From JAVBMU01 sp031551755 (GTDB lineage: Bacteria > Actinomycetota > Actinomycetes > Actinomycetales > Cellulomonadaceae): DNA of 64,000 bases. Of this stretch, positions 17,426 to 32,422 are shown in pieces (the first letter of the stretch is position 1; each line of letters starts with the position of its first letter). Both the position numbers and the translations under genes were made by a program. Under the pieces are notes generated by a model. The model ran no database searches, was not told the origin of the DNA, and saw only the letters and a list, made by a program, of their open reading frames with translations. Location: assembly GCA_031551755.1 (NCBI GenBank), contig JAVBNE010000004.1:17626-81625 (forward strand), read 5' to 3'.

Positions 17426-18796
17426 CTAACGAGCACCCGCGCGGCCGCGTCCCCCGTGAGCCTCCAGGGAACTCAGTTCGATTTCCTCCGACGCCGAGAA
17501 TGGCGTGTTCTCGCGCTGAATGCTGACCCGCGAATTTCCTTCGTGGGCGAGTTGTTTGGCGAATTCCGCACGAGCTTCCCTGAGGCTCATCGGTCCGATT
17601 CCGCCCAGGCACCGGACGATCGTCAAGGTGAGACCATCGTCCGTCGTCATGGTCAGCAGTTTGGTGTAGAGGTCAGCTGTGTCCTCATCCGCCAGCACGT
17701 ACCCGGGCAGGACGTCGTATCTCGGAGGGATGGCTCGTGCCATGGTGCTGTGGTCGTCGGTAGGCGAACCCCAGAGCTCGTTGCGGGCACGCCACCACTG
17801 CCACCGCCGATCGAGGACGCCCTTGAACGCCACCAGGCGGCCGGTGTCTTTGCGTGACAGCGGCACATGGAGGTCGGCCCGGCCGGCCCGCACATGCAGG
17901 CCGGAGAGTTGTCCACGCTGGAACGTCACACCCGTGATCTGCGCGAATTCGGCGACCAGGTACCGGTGTCGTTGACCGATCTCGACGCCGTCGTCGGTGA
18001 TGGTGAGCACCGCCTCGCGATGGCCGACGTTCCGTAGCGGGATCCACGCGATCAGGGCGGACAGGATCAGCCCCAACGGGATCAGCGCGACGACGGACCA
18101 GTCGTGGTCACTCAAGAACCGGGCGACGGGGCCCGTCTGGGTCCACAGCGGCAAGCAGCGTAACCACAGGATTGCGCCCCCCAGGATGACCAGCCCACCG
18201 AAGGCCTGGTCCTGGTATTCGATCCGGTCGTAGATCGCCGGCCGGCGCGGATAGGTGACGGCCGAACCGTCGCCCGCGTCCGCCGTCGGCCGGGGTGTCG
18301 ACCGCCAGCTGTCCACGGCCGCGACGGCCGTCTGGGCCGCCTCGGGTGTGGGCGGGTGGAGTCGGTAGGAGGCCTGGCCGGTGTCGACCGTCAGGGTGTT
18401 TCCGGGTTCGGTGCGGATACTGACGACGTCGGCGAACGGCACCACGTGGTACCGCTGGCGGTACGCCCAGGACCGCGCGCCACCCTGACCGTGGGGGAGG
18501 GCAAAGGCCAGGTGCTCGCGCCCGATCCGCAGAATCAGGCTCCGGCGGCAGTCCTTGAGGTAGCAGACCCCAGCGATGACGGCCAGTGCGCAGAGCACCG
18601 AGACGACGGTGTGGAAGATGTACTCCGGGGCGGACACCACCTCGAGCTCGAAGTACTCGGAGATCAGCTTCTCGGGTGTCGGGGAGTCGCCGGTCCGGGC
18701 GGACCAGATTGCGATCGGTACGGTCGCGAGCAGCAGGAGCGCGGCACCCATCAGTGCTCGGTGGGTGGATGGGCGGTAGTACGTGGCGGTCATCAT
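17426..18796 (-). CDS. membrane protein of unknown function (PH-like architecture)
   Basis: A 456-residue protein. Membrane helix pairs lie near residues 13-33 and 60-80, and again near 200-220 and 236-258. Each pair is followed by a soluble beta-rich segment. FADVVSIRTEPGNTLTVDT in the first and AEFAQITGVTFQRGQ in the second read like bacterial PH (bPH-type) strands, so the protein may be a tandem TM-PH duplication. The C-terminal tail is mainly helical. The start overlaps the end of the upstream gene by four bases. The upstream neighbour has the same plan, which suggests paralogs acting together. No function can be given. Confidence 0.7.
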   Translation of the reverse strand: MMTATYYRPSTHRALMGAALLLLATVPIAIWSARTGDSPTPEKLISEYFELEVVSAPEYIFHTVVSVLCALAVIAGVCYLKDCRRSLILRIGREHLAFALPHGQGGARSWAYRQRYHVVPFADVVSIRTEPGNTLTVDTGQASYRLHPPTPEAAQTAVAAVDSWRSTPRPTADAGDGSAVTYPRRPAIYDRIEYQDQAFGGLVILGGAILWLRCLPLWTQTGPVARFLSDHDWSVVALIPLGLILSALIAWIPLRNVGHREAVLTITDDGVEIGQRHRYLVAEFAQITGVTFQRGQLSGLHVRAGRADLHVPLSRKDTGRLVAFKGVLDRRWQWWRARNELWGSPTDDHSTMARAIPPRYDVLPGYVLADEDTADLYTKLLTMTTDDGLTLTIVRCLGGIGPMSLREARAEFAKQLAHEGNSRVSIQRENTPFSASEEIELSSLEAHGGRGRAGAR

Positions 18797-20235
18797 GCTG
18801 CTCTCTCGGCGACTCCGGCCGCCGTCAGTCGTGTCTCGAGCCGGCTCAGGGCCGCCCGCTCGGTGGCGGTGAGGTCTGGGGCGGCCAACCGTCGGTAGGT
18901 CGCGCCGTAGCTCTCGAGGCCGGTCTGGGCCGCCGTCAGGAACTGTTCGCAGGAGTCGGCCAGGGGCTCACCCTCGTCGTCGATGAATCGTGCCAGGACC
19001 AGCACCGCCTCGGGAGAGTCGGCGTAGTGCAGGGTCATGAACGGTACATAGACCGATTCGTAGCCGGGGTCCAGCGACTCCCAGGAGGCGCAGTAGCGAG
19101 CATCGGGGTCGGCCGGTTTCCCCGGCCGCCGTTTCGTGGGGGTGGCGGCCCGCCGGTCCGCGGGCGGCAGCCCGAGCAGGTCGGTCAGGATGCTCGCCAA
19201 CCGGAGCACGGTCCCGTCGCTGTCGCGCGGGGTGAAGGGCAGGGTGAGCAGGCCTTGCCGGTGCCGGATGAGCAGTCGCCTTCTCGCCGCGGTGCCCTTG
19301 TTCGCGCCCCGGCCCGTGTCGTCGATCGTGACCGACCGGATGTCGCGCAGGGCGATGACGGCGCAGTGATGGGTCCGCAGGATCTCGACCGTCGACGCAT
19401 CCAGCCGCGCGACGCCCGGGCAGTCGTGCAGCCGAGGAATCCGCTGCCCCCACACCACTGCGGCGACCAGGCCGCCGACGACAAAGAGCGCGATCGTCCA
19501 CGGGTAGTCGTAGACGACGGTGTGCAGGGGGCCGTTATAGGCGAAGAACCCCAGCCGGATCCAGATGGCATAAGTGACGGTCCAGACGATTACCGCGGCG
19601 CATCGGCGTTGGTACCGCAAGGGCATCGGCTTGCCCGCCAGTTTGGGGTGCTCGTCGCGCGTGTGCTTCGCCGGAGTCGCGGTGGTCATCGCGGTCAGGA
19701 GGGCCTGGGCGGCGCCGTCGTCGGCGGGCAACGGAAGGTGGTGCACTCCGCCGTCGGTGGTTGTCACGGTGGCGGCTCGCCTCGGGCCACCCGGGTCCAG
19801 GGTGGGGTCTGCCTGGGCGGTCGCCACCTGGGAGTACTCAAGAGTGCGGTAGCGAGGGAGGAGGCCGGTGGTGGAGAGCGGTCCAGGCTGCAGGAATGTC
19901 ACCCAGGTCGCGCCGTAGTGGACCCTGAGCACCCGGGGGTGACCGAGAAGGTAGCCGCCGGCCGATGCGGCGGCGGTCCAGGCCAACCCGATCCCGATGG
20001 TGGCCAGCATCCGCCAGGCGGATTCACCCTCCTGGCCCCTCGCGACGGTCAACCAGTCGTCGACGGAGACGGGCGCACCAGCGACGAAGAACCCCCGGAC
20101 GAGCGGGATGAGCGCGAGTGGGCAGAGCAGCGCGCCACCCACGATCCGGGGTGCGCGTGGCAGCTGGAGGACTGCGCCGGGGGCGCTCGTCGCCGGCGCC
20201 GGACGCATGCCGTCATCGTACGGCGGGGAAGGCAT
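18793..20235 (-). CDS. membrane protein of unknown function, paralog of its downstream neighbour
   Basis: A 480-residue protein with hydrophobic pairs near residues 32-52 and 75-97, and near 215-235 and 240-262. Soluble beta-rich segments follow each pair (SQVATAQADPTLDPGGPRR; VIALRDIRSVTIDDTGRG). A C-terminal region with Arg/Ala-rich helices ends in SRLETRLTAAG. The layout matches the next gene, with which it overlaps by four bases, so the two are cotranscribed and probably arose by duplication. It is possibly involved in envelope or membrane stress, but nothing in the sequence shows that. Confidence 0.7.
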   Translation of the reverse strand: MPSPPYDDGMRPAPATSAPGAVLQLPRAPRIVGGALLCPLALIPLVRGFFVAGAPVSVDDWLTVARGQEGESAWRMLATIGIGLAWTAAASAGGYLLGHPRVLRVHYGATWVTFLQPGPLSTTGLLPRYRTLEYSQVATAQADPTLDPGGPRRAATVTTTDGGVHHLPLPADDGAAQALLTAMTTATPAKHTRDEHPKLAGKPMPLRYQRRCAAVIVWTVTYAIWIRLGFFAYNGPLHTVVYDYPWTIALFVVGGLVAAVVWGQRIPRLHDCPGVARLDASTVEILRTHHCAVIALRDIRSVTIDDTGRGANKGTAARRRLLIRHRQGLLTLPFTPRDSDGTVLRLASILTDLLGLPPADRRAATPTKRRPGKPADPDARYCASWESLDPGYESVYVPFMTLHYADSPEAVLVLARFIDDEGEPLADSCEQFLTAAQTGLESYGATYRRLAAPDLTATERAALSRLETRLTAAGVAERAA

Positions 20236-20332
20236 ACGTCCGGCCGCTTGTTAGACCGGCATCTGGTCGCGAGTCCTGACGGCGCTTCGTCGCAACAGGC
20301 ACGGCCGGCGTCGCACTGGGTTGGGCATGCGC

Positions 20333-20959
20333 TCACCTGCGGGGCTGCGCCCTCGGTAGATAGGCACGGTTCAGCGGGTCGAGCGCCGCGATACCAACGA
20401 CGATGGCGCAAGCGCCCCCGGTCAGGGCCAGCTGCTGCCCCGTTGCGCTGGGCGCCATCACCAGACCGAAGAGACTCCATTGCGAGGCGTCTGGGCTGCT
20501 CAGCACCCCGGCGCCGAAGAGACCGACCACCGGAACCCAGGCGTAGGAGGCTCCTGCGAGCGAGGCGGTGAGCAGCGCTAGGGAGGTGAAGACGAAGAGG
20601 TTGCGCAGCGAGGGGCCGAGGGTGGCAGGCGTCGAAAGAGCTTCACCCCCTACCAGGATTGCGATTGAAACGATGAGGACCACGCTATGAGACAGCGCCC
20701 GGGCCGTGATCGTGCGCCAGCCTTGGGCAATCACCGGAGTGCCGGGCGCCACATGCGAAACCGCACAGGCGACCGACAGCAGTAGCGGGACGATCGCCAT
20801 GACGGGTAGGGGAGCAGCCAGACCCAGGGGACCAATTGTTGAAATGATCCCGTTCCGCCAGAGTGCAGTCGTGCTGACGGCAACGGCAATTGGCGGCAGC
20901 GCATAGTGAATACCCGGCACGGAAAGAATGATTCGCCCGAGGTGGGGCTCAGGGGACAT
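20333..20959 (-). CDS. integral membrane protein, third component of ABC exporter operon
   Basis: A 208-residue hydrophobic protein with about six membrane segments (near residues 15-35, 42-65, 88-105, 115-135, 138-158 and 175-198) and no soluble domain. No family is recognised. It follows the permease gene by 9 bp on the same strand, so it is probably part of the same transporter as a second permease-like subunit. The three-gene arrangement (ATPase, permease with outer domain, small membrane protein) resembles peptide or antibiotic exporters, but the substrate is unknown. Confidence 0.6.
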   Translation of the reverse strand: MSPEPHLGRIILSVPGIHYALPPIAVAVSTTALWRNGIISTIGPLGLAAPLPVMAIVPLLLSVACAVSHVAPGTPVIAQGWRTITARALSHSVVLIVSIAILVGGEALSTPATLGPSLRNLFVFTSLALLTASLAGASYAWVPVVGLFGAGVLSSPDASQWSLFGLVMAPSATGQQLALTGGACAIVVGIAALDPLNRAYLPRAQPRR

Positions 20960-20968
20960 TATCGTTCG

Positions 20969-22246
20969 TCATTCAAATGGGTACGTGCAGGTGCGGAACT
21001 GCCGGATGAGCTCGGTGCCCTCGGCTGGAGAGAGCATATCGCCAAGATATCCGTGCTGCTCCAGTAGTGAGGGATCGACGAGACCCACCCAGGTAGCAGT
21101 CAGGGCATCAAGATCCTTCCAGTACTGCTCGCCCGGAGGTGCCTCCTGATTGAGTTGAGGGCAATGCACCGGCTGAACCAGGTCCATCGCGGTCTCCCAC
21201 AGTTCGGGTCGTTGGCCGGTCAGTGCTTCGGGGGTGACGTAGAAGGCGCCCGTTGTCGCGTCCCCGGTCCAGTGTTGCTGATCAGCCTCCGCCACTCTGG
21301 TCGGAACAAGCTCGGTGTAGCCCTGATCGTGAGCGGCCTCGAAAAGCGCCATGAGATTATCCGCGTAGTAGCCGATGACCCGCTCGTGCTGGGGGTAGTA
21401 GCAGAACGGCACGGTCGCCAGCGCCCCGCAGTCCTCCTGTGAAACACCGCGATTGGCTTCAAGGCGCGAACCGGGGGCCACAGCGAGCGATACAACTGCG
21501 CAAACGGCCATCGTCGCGCCGAAAGTCGACCGCGCGCCCAAGCGCCGAAATGATTGGGAACCGCGGTGTCGGACGCATCCAATCGCCAGGACGGCGCAGG
21601 CCAGCGCCAGGAACTGGAACAAAAGCCACGGAACGCTGTAGAGGGACCCGGTCCGGGGAGTCGTCGCCGCGCCTGCATCAAGCAGGCCTATCGACGAGCC
21701 AGGTTCACTCAGCAGATACACCGCCGCCAGTGCAGCCAGAGCTGCACCAATTCCGCCAAGAATGACAGGAGCGAACCTTCCCACCAGAGATCCGATCGCC
21801 ACGAAGAGCATTACCATGGTGATCTGGGAGAGGATCGCGGCGAAGGCTCCCCAATCGACGAGTGCCGGTCGCGATATCAGGAGGGCCGTCCCAACGATGA
21901 GTAGTTGCAGTATGCCGAGTACGAGGGCGTAGGTGACCCCGACCGCAAGGTCGAAAGTGCGCCGAGGACTAAGTGCAAGGCCTCGCACGCCGACTGCCAG
22001 CCGTGAGGTATCGACGGCGACAAAGCCCGCCACCAAGGGGCCAGTCAGGACAAATGCGATGGGAAGCCAGTCGATGGTCCAGATGAGATCGCCACGCCAG
22101 GGCGCCCCCCGGGTGAGCATGACCGCAACATTGGCCGCCACCACGGTCGCTGCGCAGAACCACACCCAGCTATAGGTGAGTACATAGCGGAAAGCCGAGT
22201 TCAGGAAAAGCGGTCTCGGGAGCGCTTGTCGGTTGTCGATTGTCAT
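20969..22246 (-). CDS. ABC transporter permease with C-terminal extracytoplasmic domain
   Basis: A 425-residue protein. The first 270 residues hold about seven membrane helices in ABC-2 permease style. The last 150 residues are soluble and are expected outside the membrane: CGALATVPFCYYPQHER, then a helical region rich in Asp/Glu/Gln and a final FRTCTYPFE. Three to four cysteines in this domain could pair. Some actinobacterial ABC permeases carry a comparable Cys-containing domain (family assignment uncertain). The gene overlaps the ATPase gene by four bases, so both encode one transporter. Confidence 0.65.
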   Translation of the reverse strand: MTIDNRQALPRPLFLNSAFRYVLTYSWVWFCAATVVAANVAVMLTRGAPWRGDLIWTIDWLPIAFVLTGPLVAGFVAVDTSRLAVGVRGLALSPRRTFDLAVGVTYALVLGILQLLIVGTALLISRPALVDWGAFAAILSQITMVMLFVAIGSLVGRFAPVILGGIGAALAALAAVYLLSEPGSSIGLLDAGAATTPRTGSLYSVPWLLFQFLALACAVLAIGCVRHRGSQSFRRLGARSTFGATMAVCAVVSLAVAPGSRLEANRGVSQEDCGALATVPFCYYPQHERVIGYYADNLMALFEAAHDQGYTELVPTRVAEADQQHWTGDATTGAFYVTPEALTGQRPELWETAMDLVQPVHCPQLNQEAPPGEQYWKDLDALTATWVGLVDPSLLEQHGYLGDMLSPAEGTELIRQFRTCTYPFE

Positions 22247-22950
22247 CGTTGGGAAGCCAGTTCTTTCACGATGCCGAGAAAACCGGTCTCAACTGCCTCT
22301 GAGGTGACCGCGCTATCGCCGCACAGCTCACCGATCTCGCCTTCGAAGAGCGCTCGGCCGGCGTCGAGGACAATGACGTGTTCGGCGATTGATGCCACAT
22401 CCTCCGCAAGGTGGGTCGACATCAGGACCACCGCGTGTTCTCCCAGTTGGCTGATGAGCTCACGAACCTCGTGGCGTTGGATCGGATCGAGGCCAACAGT
22501 CGGTTCGTCGAGAACGAGCACTTTCGCGGTACCCAATAGAGCCTGCGCAAGGCCGAGGCGACGCACCATGCCGCCGGAGAGCGTGCCGATTCGAGACTGA
22601 GCACGGTCGGCGAGCCCAACTGCCTCGAGAGCCCGAGCCACATCGGTGGCATTGATCTTAAGCTGTCGCGTTGACCGACACCACGCAACGTAGGTGAGAT
22701 AGTCGACCACGGTCGGTCGCGGTGGACCGACAAAGCTCTGCGGTAGGAAGCCAACTGGGCCGACGCGCGCCGGTAGGACGACCTGTCCAGATTTCGGTCG
22801 GCGTATGCCAACGATGAGCTGCATCATTGTCGTCTTGCCTGCACCGTTCGCGCCAAGCAGCGCAGTGACGCCCTGCGGTATGGTTGCGTCGATGGGCCCG
22901 AGTTTGAAGTCCCGATAGGATTGACTGAGATTCTCGAGAATTACATTCAT
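22243..22950 (-). CDS. ABC transporter ATP-binding protein
   Basis: A 235-residue nucleotide-binding subunit. Walker A GANGAGKT is at 33-40, the signature LSGGMVRRLGLAQ near 143, and Walker B KVLVLDEPTVGLDP near 164. The switch His lies in LMSTHLAED. It is of the short DRA/CcmA type that pairs with separate permeases. The two downstream membrane genes complete the transporter. The stretch 20.3-22.9 kb looks somewhat less GC-rich by eye than the flanking purine genes, which would fit an acquired exporter, but no calculation was made. Confidence 0.92.
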   Translation of the reverse strand: MNVILENLSQSYRDFKLGPIDATIPQGVTALLGANGAGKTTMMQLIVGIRRPKSGQVVLPARVGPVGFLPQSFVGPPRPTVVDYLTYVAWCRSTRQLKINATDVARALEAVGLADRAQSRIGTLSGGMVRRLGLAQALLGTAKVLVLDEPTVGLDPIQRHEVRELISQLGEHAVVLMSTHLAEDVASIAEHVIVLDAGRALFEGEIGELCGDSAVTSEAVETGFLGIVKELASQR

Positions 22951-23294
22951 GAGTCGTGGCGGTTTCCGTTAGTAGCTGTCAGCCTGACTGAAGGCGTTGC
23001 TGCTACATTTGTCCGTTCGCCACGGCTGCCGCTGCGAGGGCTCTCGCCATACGTTGAGCTCCGTTCGAGCCACTTCGTTGTGTCGGATTCTGCTCGACGT
23101 CACGCTATAGGCGAATAGTCGGGCCGTCAAGTGTGCCATCGCGACGTCGTCAGGCTGCGGTGTGTCGTGCGGTTCGGCCACCGCCATGGGTCCATCGGTG
23201 GCCGCCCCGGCAGCCCTTCCAGGCCCGGACGGGCTCGCCAATGCTCCGACCGGCCGGGTACCGTGAGCCGCATCTTCACAACGCAAGGGAACCG
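22951..23294. other. gene-free region between ABC exporter and purL
   Basis: A 344-bp divergent intergenic region. A minus-strand open frame across it is not gene-like: it has no ribosome binding site or recognisable domain, and an Ala/Pro/Arg-rich composition. The region must hold the divergent promoters, but no convincing -35/-10 pair was found. The one clear structure is the hairpin at 23175-23204. Confidence 0.6.
23175..23204. other. hairpin in the purL leader
   Basis: CGGCCACCG (23175-23183) and CGGTGGCCG (23196-23204) form a perfect 9-bp stem with a 12-nt loop. The structure lies 90 nt upstream of the purL ATG. No T-run follows, so it is not a standard terminator. A regulatory role in the leader is possible but unproven. 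Confidence 0.4.
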
Positions 23295-25646
23295 ATGACA
23301 GCCCAGTCCTCCGCCACGCCCGCACGCTCCGCCACCGACACCGTCGAGCGCGCCGCCGCGACTCCCGACGAGGTCCAGCCGTTCGCCGAGCTGGGCCTCA
23401 AGCCGGATGAATACCAGCGCATTCGCGACATCCTGGGTCGCCGACCGACCGCCGCCGAGCTGGCGATGTACTCAGTGATGTGGTCCGAGCACTGTTCCTA
23501 TAAGTCGTCCAAGGTGCATCTGGCGCGGTTCGGTGAGCAGACCACCGACGAGATGCGCGCCAACCTTCTGGTCGGCATCGGGCAGAACGCGGGCGTCGTG
23601 GACATCGGCGACGGCTGGGCGGTGACGTTCAAGGTCGAGTCCCACAACCACCCGTCCTATGTGGAGCCCTATCAGGGAGCGGCCACCGGGGTCGGTGGCA
23701 TCGTCCGGGACATCATCTCGATGGGCGCGCGGCCGGTCGCCGTGATGGACCAGCTGCGATTCGGCGCAGTCGACCATCCCGACACCGCCCGCGTCGTGCA
23801 CGGCGTGGTCGCCGGCGTCGGCGGTTACGGCAACAGCCTGGGCCTGCCGAATATCGGCGGGGAACTGGTTTTCGACCCGTGCTACCAGGGCAATCCCCTG
23901 GTCAACGCCCTCTGCCTGGGGGTGCTGCGACATGAGGACATCCACCTGGCCAACGCGACCGGCATCGGCAACAAGGTCGTGCTCTTCGGGGCGCGTACCG
24001 GCGGTGACGGCATCGGCGGTGCCTCGATCCTCGCGAGCGAGACCTTCGAGGGCGGCGTGCCCACGAAGCGTCCGAGTGTGCAGGTCGGTGACCCCTTCAT
24101 GGAGAAGGTGCTCATCGAATGCTGCCTGGAGCTGTTCTCCGCACGCGTGGTCGAGGGGATCCAGGACCTGGGGGCCGCCGGCATTTCCTGCGCGACCAGC
24201 GAGCTGGCCTCGAACGGTGAGGGCGGCATGCACGTGTGGTTGGACGACGTCCTGCTCCGGGACCCGACGCTGACCGCGGGCGAGATCCTGATGTCGGAGT
24301 CGCAGGAACGCATGATGGCCGTGGTCGCCCCGGAGAAGCTGGCCGACTTCCTGGCGATCACCGCGAAATGGGATGTCGAGACGGCAGTCATCGGCGAGGT
24401 CAACGACTCCGGCCGGCTGACGATCGACCACCACGGTGAACGCATCGTCGACGTCGACCCACGTTCGGTCGCCCATGAGGGTCCCACCTACCACCGCCCC
24501 TATGCACGCCCCGCCTGGCAGGACGCCCTCAACGCTGACACGACCGCTGTCGCCGGGTTGGCCCGGCCGGCTGCCGCCGAGGAGCTGCGAGCGACGGCCC
24601 TGCGCCTGCTGGGCTCACCGAACCTGGCCGCGAAGGGTTGGGTCACCGATCAGTACGACCGCTTCGTGCAGGGCAACACCGCGCTGTCCCAGCCGGACGA
24701 CGCCGGGGTGGTGCGGGTGGATGAGTCCACCGGTCTCGGTGTCGCACTGGCCACCGACGCCAATGGCCGCTACGCCAAACTCGACCCGCGTACGGGCGCG
24801 AAGCTGGCACTCGCCGAGGCCTACCGCAACGTGGCCGCCTCCGGCGCGCGGCCGTTGGCCGTGACCGACTGCCTGAACTTCGGCTCACCGGAGGATCCGG
24901 ATGCCATGTGGCAGCTGGTCGAGGCGATCGAAGGCCTCGCCGACGGCTGCGCCGAGCTGGGCATCCCGGTGACGGGTGGGAACGTCTCGCTCTACAACGG
25001 CACGGGAGAGCCCGGCCGGATCGATTCCTCGATTCACCCGACGCCGGTCGTGGGTGTCCTCGGGGTACTGGACGACGTGGCCCATACGACGCCGTCGGGT
25101 TGGCGAGAGCCGGGCCACGCCATCTACCTGCTGGGCGCCACCCGGTCCGAGCTGGACGGGTCCGCCTGGGCGGACGTCGTGCATGGGCATCTGGGCGGGG
25201 TGCCGCCACGGGTCGACCTGGTCGCCGAGCGGAACCTTGCCGCGGTGCTGGTGAATGCGAGCCGGGACGGCGTGGTGGTCGCGGCCCATGATCTCTCCGA
25301 AGGCGGCCTCGCCCAGGGACTGCTGGAGGCGTGCCTGCGATTCGGAACCGGCGCCGTCGTCTCGATCGACGCACTGGCCGAACGCGATGGACTGACGCCG
25401 TTCGAGGTGCTCTTCGCGGAATCGACCGCACGGGCGCTGGTGGCTGTGCCGCGGGATTCGCAGGTGCAGTTGGTCGATGCATGCGTGGCCCGGGGGGTGC
25501 CTTGTCAGCTTCTGGGGGAGACCGGCACGCCGCCGGCGGAGGCCGTGGAATACGGCGAGGTTCTCGAGGTCGCAGGCCTCTTCACGATTCCTTTGGCCGA
25601 GGCTGGGCAGGTTTTCGGGGGCACCCTGCCGGCAGTCTTCAGCTGA
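23295..25646 (+). CDS. purL: phosphoribosylformylglycinamidine synthase subunit PurL
   Basis: The 783-residue large subunit of the three-component FGAM synthase. It converts FGAR, ATP and ammonia from PurQ to [20 protein letters not shown] near residue 57, the ATP-site [34 protein letters not shown], and [13 protein letters not shown] in the second half are diagnostic. The length fits the short PurL form that needs PurS and PurQ. The frame is open to 23133, but ATG 23295 has AAGGGA upstream and begins at the normal N-terminus. Its stop overlaps the start of a nuclease-like gene. Confidence 0.96.
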   Translation: MTAQSSATPARSATDTVERAAATPDEVQPFAELGLKPDEYQRIRDILGRRPTAAELAMYSVMWSEHCSYKSSKVHLARFGEQTTDEMRANLLVGIGQNAGVVDIGDGWAVTFKVESHNHPSYVEPYQGAATGVGGIVRDIISMGARPVAVMDQLRFGAVDHPDTARVVHGVVAGVGGYGNSLGLPNIGGELVFDPCYQGNPLVNALCLGVLRHEDIHLANATGIGNKVVLFGARTGGDGIGGASILASETFEGGVPTKRPSVQVGDPFMEKVLIECCLELFSARVVEGIQDLGAAGISCATSELASNGEGGMHVWLDDVLLRDPTLTAGEILMSESQERMMAVVAPEKLADFLAITAKWDVETAVIGEVNDSGRLTIDHHGERIVDVDPRSVAHEGPTYHRPYARPAWQDALNADTTAVAGLARPAAAEELRATALRLLGSPNLAAKGWVTDQYDRFVQGNTALSQPDDAGVVRVDESTGLGVALATDANGRYAKLDPRTGAKLALAEAYRNVAASGARPLAVTDCLNFGSPEDPDAMWQLVEAIEGLADGCAELGIPVTGGNVSLYNGTGEPGRIDSSIHPTPVVGVLGVLDDVAHTTPSGWREPGHAIYLLGATRSELDGSAWADVVHGHLGGVPPRVDLVAERNLAAVLVNASRDGVVVAAHDLSEGGLAQGLLEACLRFGTGAVVSIDALAERDGLTPFEVLFAESTARALVAVPRDSQVQLVDACVARGVPCQLLGETGTPPAEAVEYGEVLEVAGLFTIPLAEAGQVFGGTLPAVFS

Positions 25647-26743
25647 TGAGCCAGGCGGGGGTCGCGCCGAGCTCCCCCGACCTCCCCGACCATGATCGAT
25701 TGGCTTCCGCTCGGCGTGCCTTGCGGGGTCGCCATGGCGCGGCCCACCGGATTGTCACCGTGTCGCTGGGGGTCGCGGTCGCCGGTGTGGCGCTGGCGAC
25801 GATCATGCGGGCGATTCCGTACGACGCCTATACGCCGGCCGCGCAGTTCGTGAGTTTCACACCCTGGATAGCTGCTGGTGCCTTGGTGGTGCTCGGCCTG
25901 ACCGCTGTCGCCGGTCGATGGCGATTGACGATCATGGCAGCTGTCTGTGTGCTGACCCATGTCATCTGGATTGCTCCGTTCTTCATCCCGGGTGATACGC
26001 CGGGCAGTCGGTTGTCACCGACGAACTCTGTCCGGGTGATGAGCGTCAACGCTCTGTATGGGCAGGCCGACGCCGAGCAGATCGTCCGGGTCGTGCGGGA
26101 GCAGAAGGTTGACGTGCTCGTCGTACTGGAACTGACTGACGCGCTGCGGGAACGCTTGGATGCCGCGGGTCTGAACACGGTGCTGTCATACCACCTGGAC
26201 GCCCGGGTCGCTGCGGGAGCAGCCGGGTCGGGTTTGTGGGCCGACCGTGAACTGACTGAACCGATGGGCGACGGTCCGGCTCAGGTGGCGGAGCCGTTGT
26301 CCCCGAACAGCTCCAGCCTGGCCATGCCGTCGGCCGTCATTCAGGTGGGTGGGGTCGCCATGCGTGTGACGGCGGCGCATCCGCTGCCGCCCACACCGGG
26401 TGAGGAGGCGATCTGGCATCAGGAGTTGACTCAGTTGGGCCAGCGGATGGCGCGGGACCCGATGCCGCAAATCGTCGCGGGAGACTTCAATGCCACCTAC
26501 GACCATGCGACTTTCCGGCGGCTACTCGGCGGCAGGTTCCAGGATGCGACGCGGACCGCAGGCCGAGGCCTGAAGCTGTCTTGGTCGCCCATGAATGTGG
26601 GACCAGGGTTCCCATTAGTCGACATCGACCACATCGTCACCGAAGGCGGGGCCGCGATCGCGGACGTCGCCTCGCTCCCCATCTCGGGCAGTGACCACCG
26701 GGCGATCGTCGCGACGATCTGCCCTGAAGGCGGACGCGATTAG
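25646..26743 (+). CDS. membrane-anchored endonuclease/exonuclease/phosphatase family protein
   Basis: A 365-residue protein. Three membrane helices lie near residues 34-54, 69-88 and 93-112, and the catalytic domain beyond residue 125 is expected outside. The EEP fold motifs are visible: VRVMSVNALYGQAD, DVLVVLELTD (metal-binding Glu), IVAGDFNATYDHATF (catalytic Asp/Asn), and the final SGSDHRAIVA (Asp-His). Such proteins cleave phosphodiesters or dephosphorylate lipids; the substrate is unknown. The ATG at 25646 overlaps the purL stop (TGATG), so translation is coupled to purL, though a purine link is only positional. Confidence 0.85.
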   Translation: MSQAGVAPSSPDLPDHDRLASARRALRGRHGAAHRIVTVSLGVAVAGVALATIMRAIPYDAYTPAAQFVSFTPWIAAGALVVLGLTAVAGRWRLTIMAAVCVLTHVIWIAPFFIPGDTPGSRLSPTNSVRVMSVNALYGQADAEQIVRVVREQKVDVLVVLELTDALRERLDAAGLNTVLSYHLDARVAAGAAGSGLWADRELTEPMGDGPAQVAEPLSPNSSSLAMPSAVIQVGGVAMRVTAAHPLPPTPGEEAIWHQELTQLGQRMARDPMPQIVAGDFNATYDHATFRRLLGGRFQDATRTAGRGLKLSWSPMNVGPGFPLVDIDHIVTEGGAAIADVASLPISGSDHRAIVATICPEGGRD

Positions 26744-26975
26744 GCAGATCGAGCCCTCCGTGACCGAATCGGTATAGCTTCTCCGTCGGAAACGGGATAT
26801 CAGTCATTTAGTCGCGCTATGAAGGTCCAAAACGCTGCTAGCCTTACGTTCTCGCTACCGGTCTAATACAGGTACATACGCGCCTGTCTGGGGGCTGGGC
26901 CACTGTCGCGAGCACTGTTGAGTATTCGGTTCGAAGCCGCCGGCGACGCCGCGCGGCCAGCGAGGTGGTCTTTTT

Positions 26976-32149
<5,174 letters not shown>

Positions 32150-32204
32150 GCGCCTCGCAGCCGAGAACGACTACCGGAGCCGGCGCTGCTTCTGCGGTTT
32201 TCCC

Positions 32205-32251
32205 GACGGACAGAAGGTGTGATCGCCCGACGGTCACCCCTTCTGTCCGTC
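32205..32251 (+). terminator. terminator hairpin after gdhA
   Basis: GACGGACAGAAGG (32205-32217) and CCTTCTGTCCGTC (32239-32251) form a perfect 13-bp stem, with a further short TGTGA/TCAC pairing at the top. It lies 56 bp after gdhA and about 170 bp before the next gene. The tail is only weakly T-rich, as is common in actinobacteria. Confidence 0.8.
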
Positions 32252-32422
32252 TTCCAGACGCTGCCCGAACAATGCTGTAACAGGTGCAACGGGTGAAACT
32301 CGCATCCCGAATTATCTCAATATTGCAAACTCTCTGGTACAAAACGGGCTGCTGATGTTAGCGTGCGAACGGATCTGAGTTCGCCCGCGGGTTCGCTACC
32401 GACGCTCCGACAGGAATCGTTT

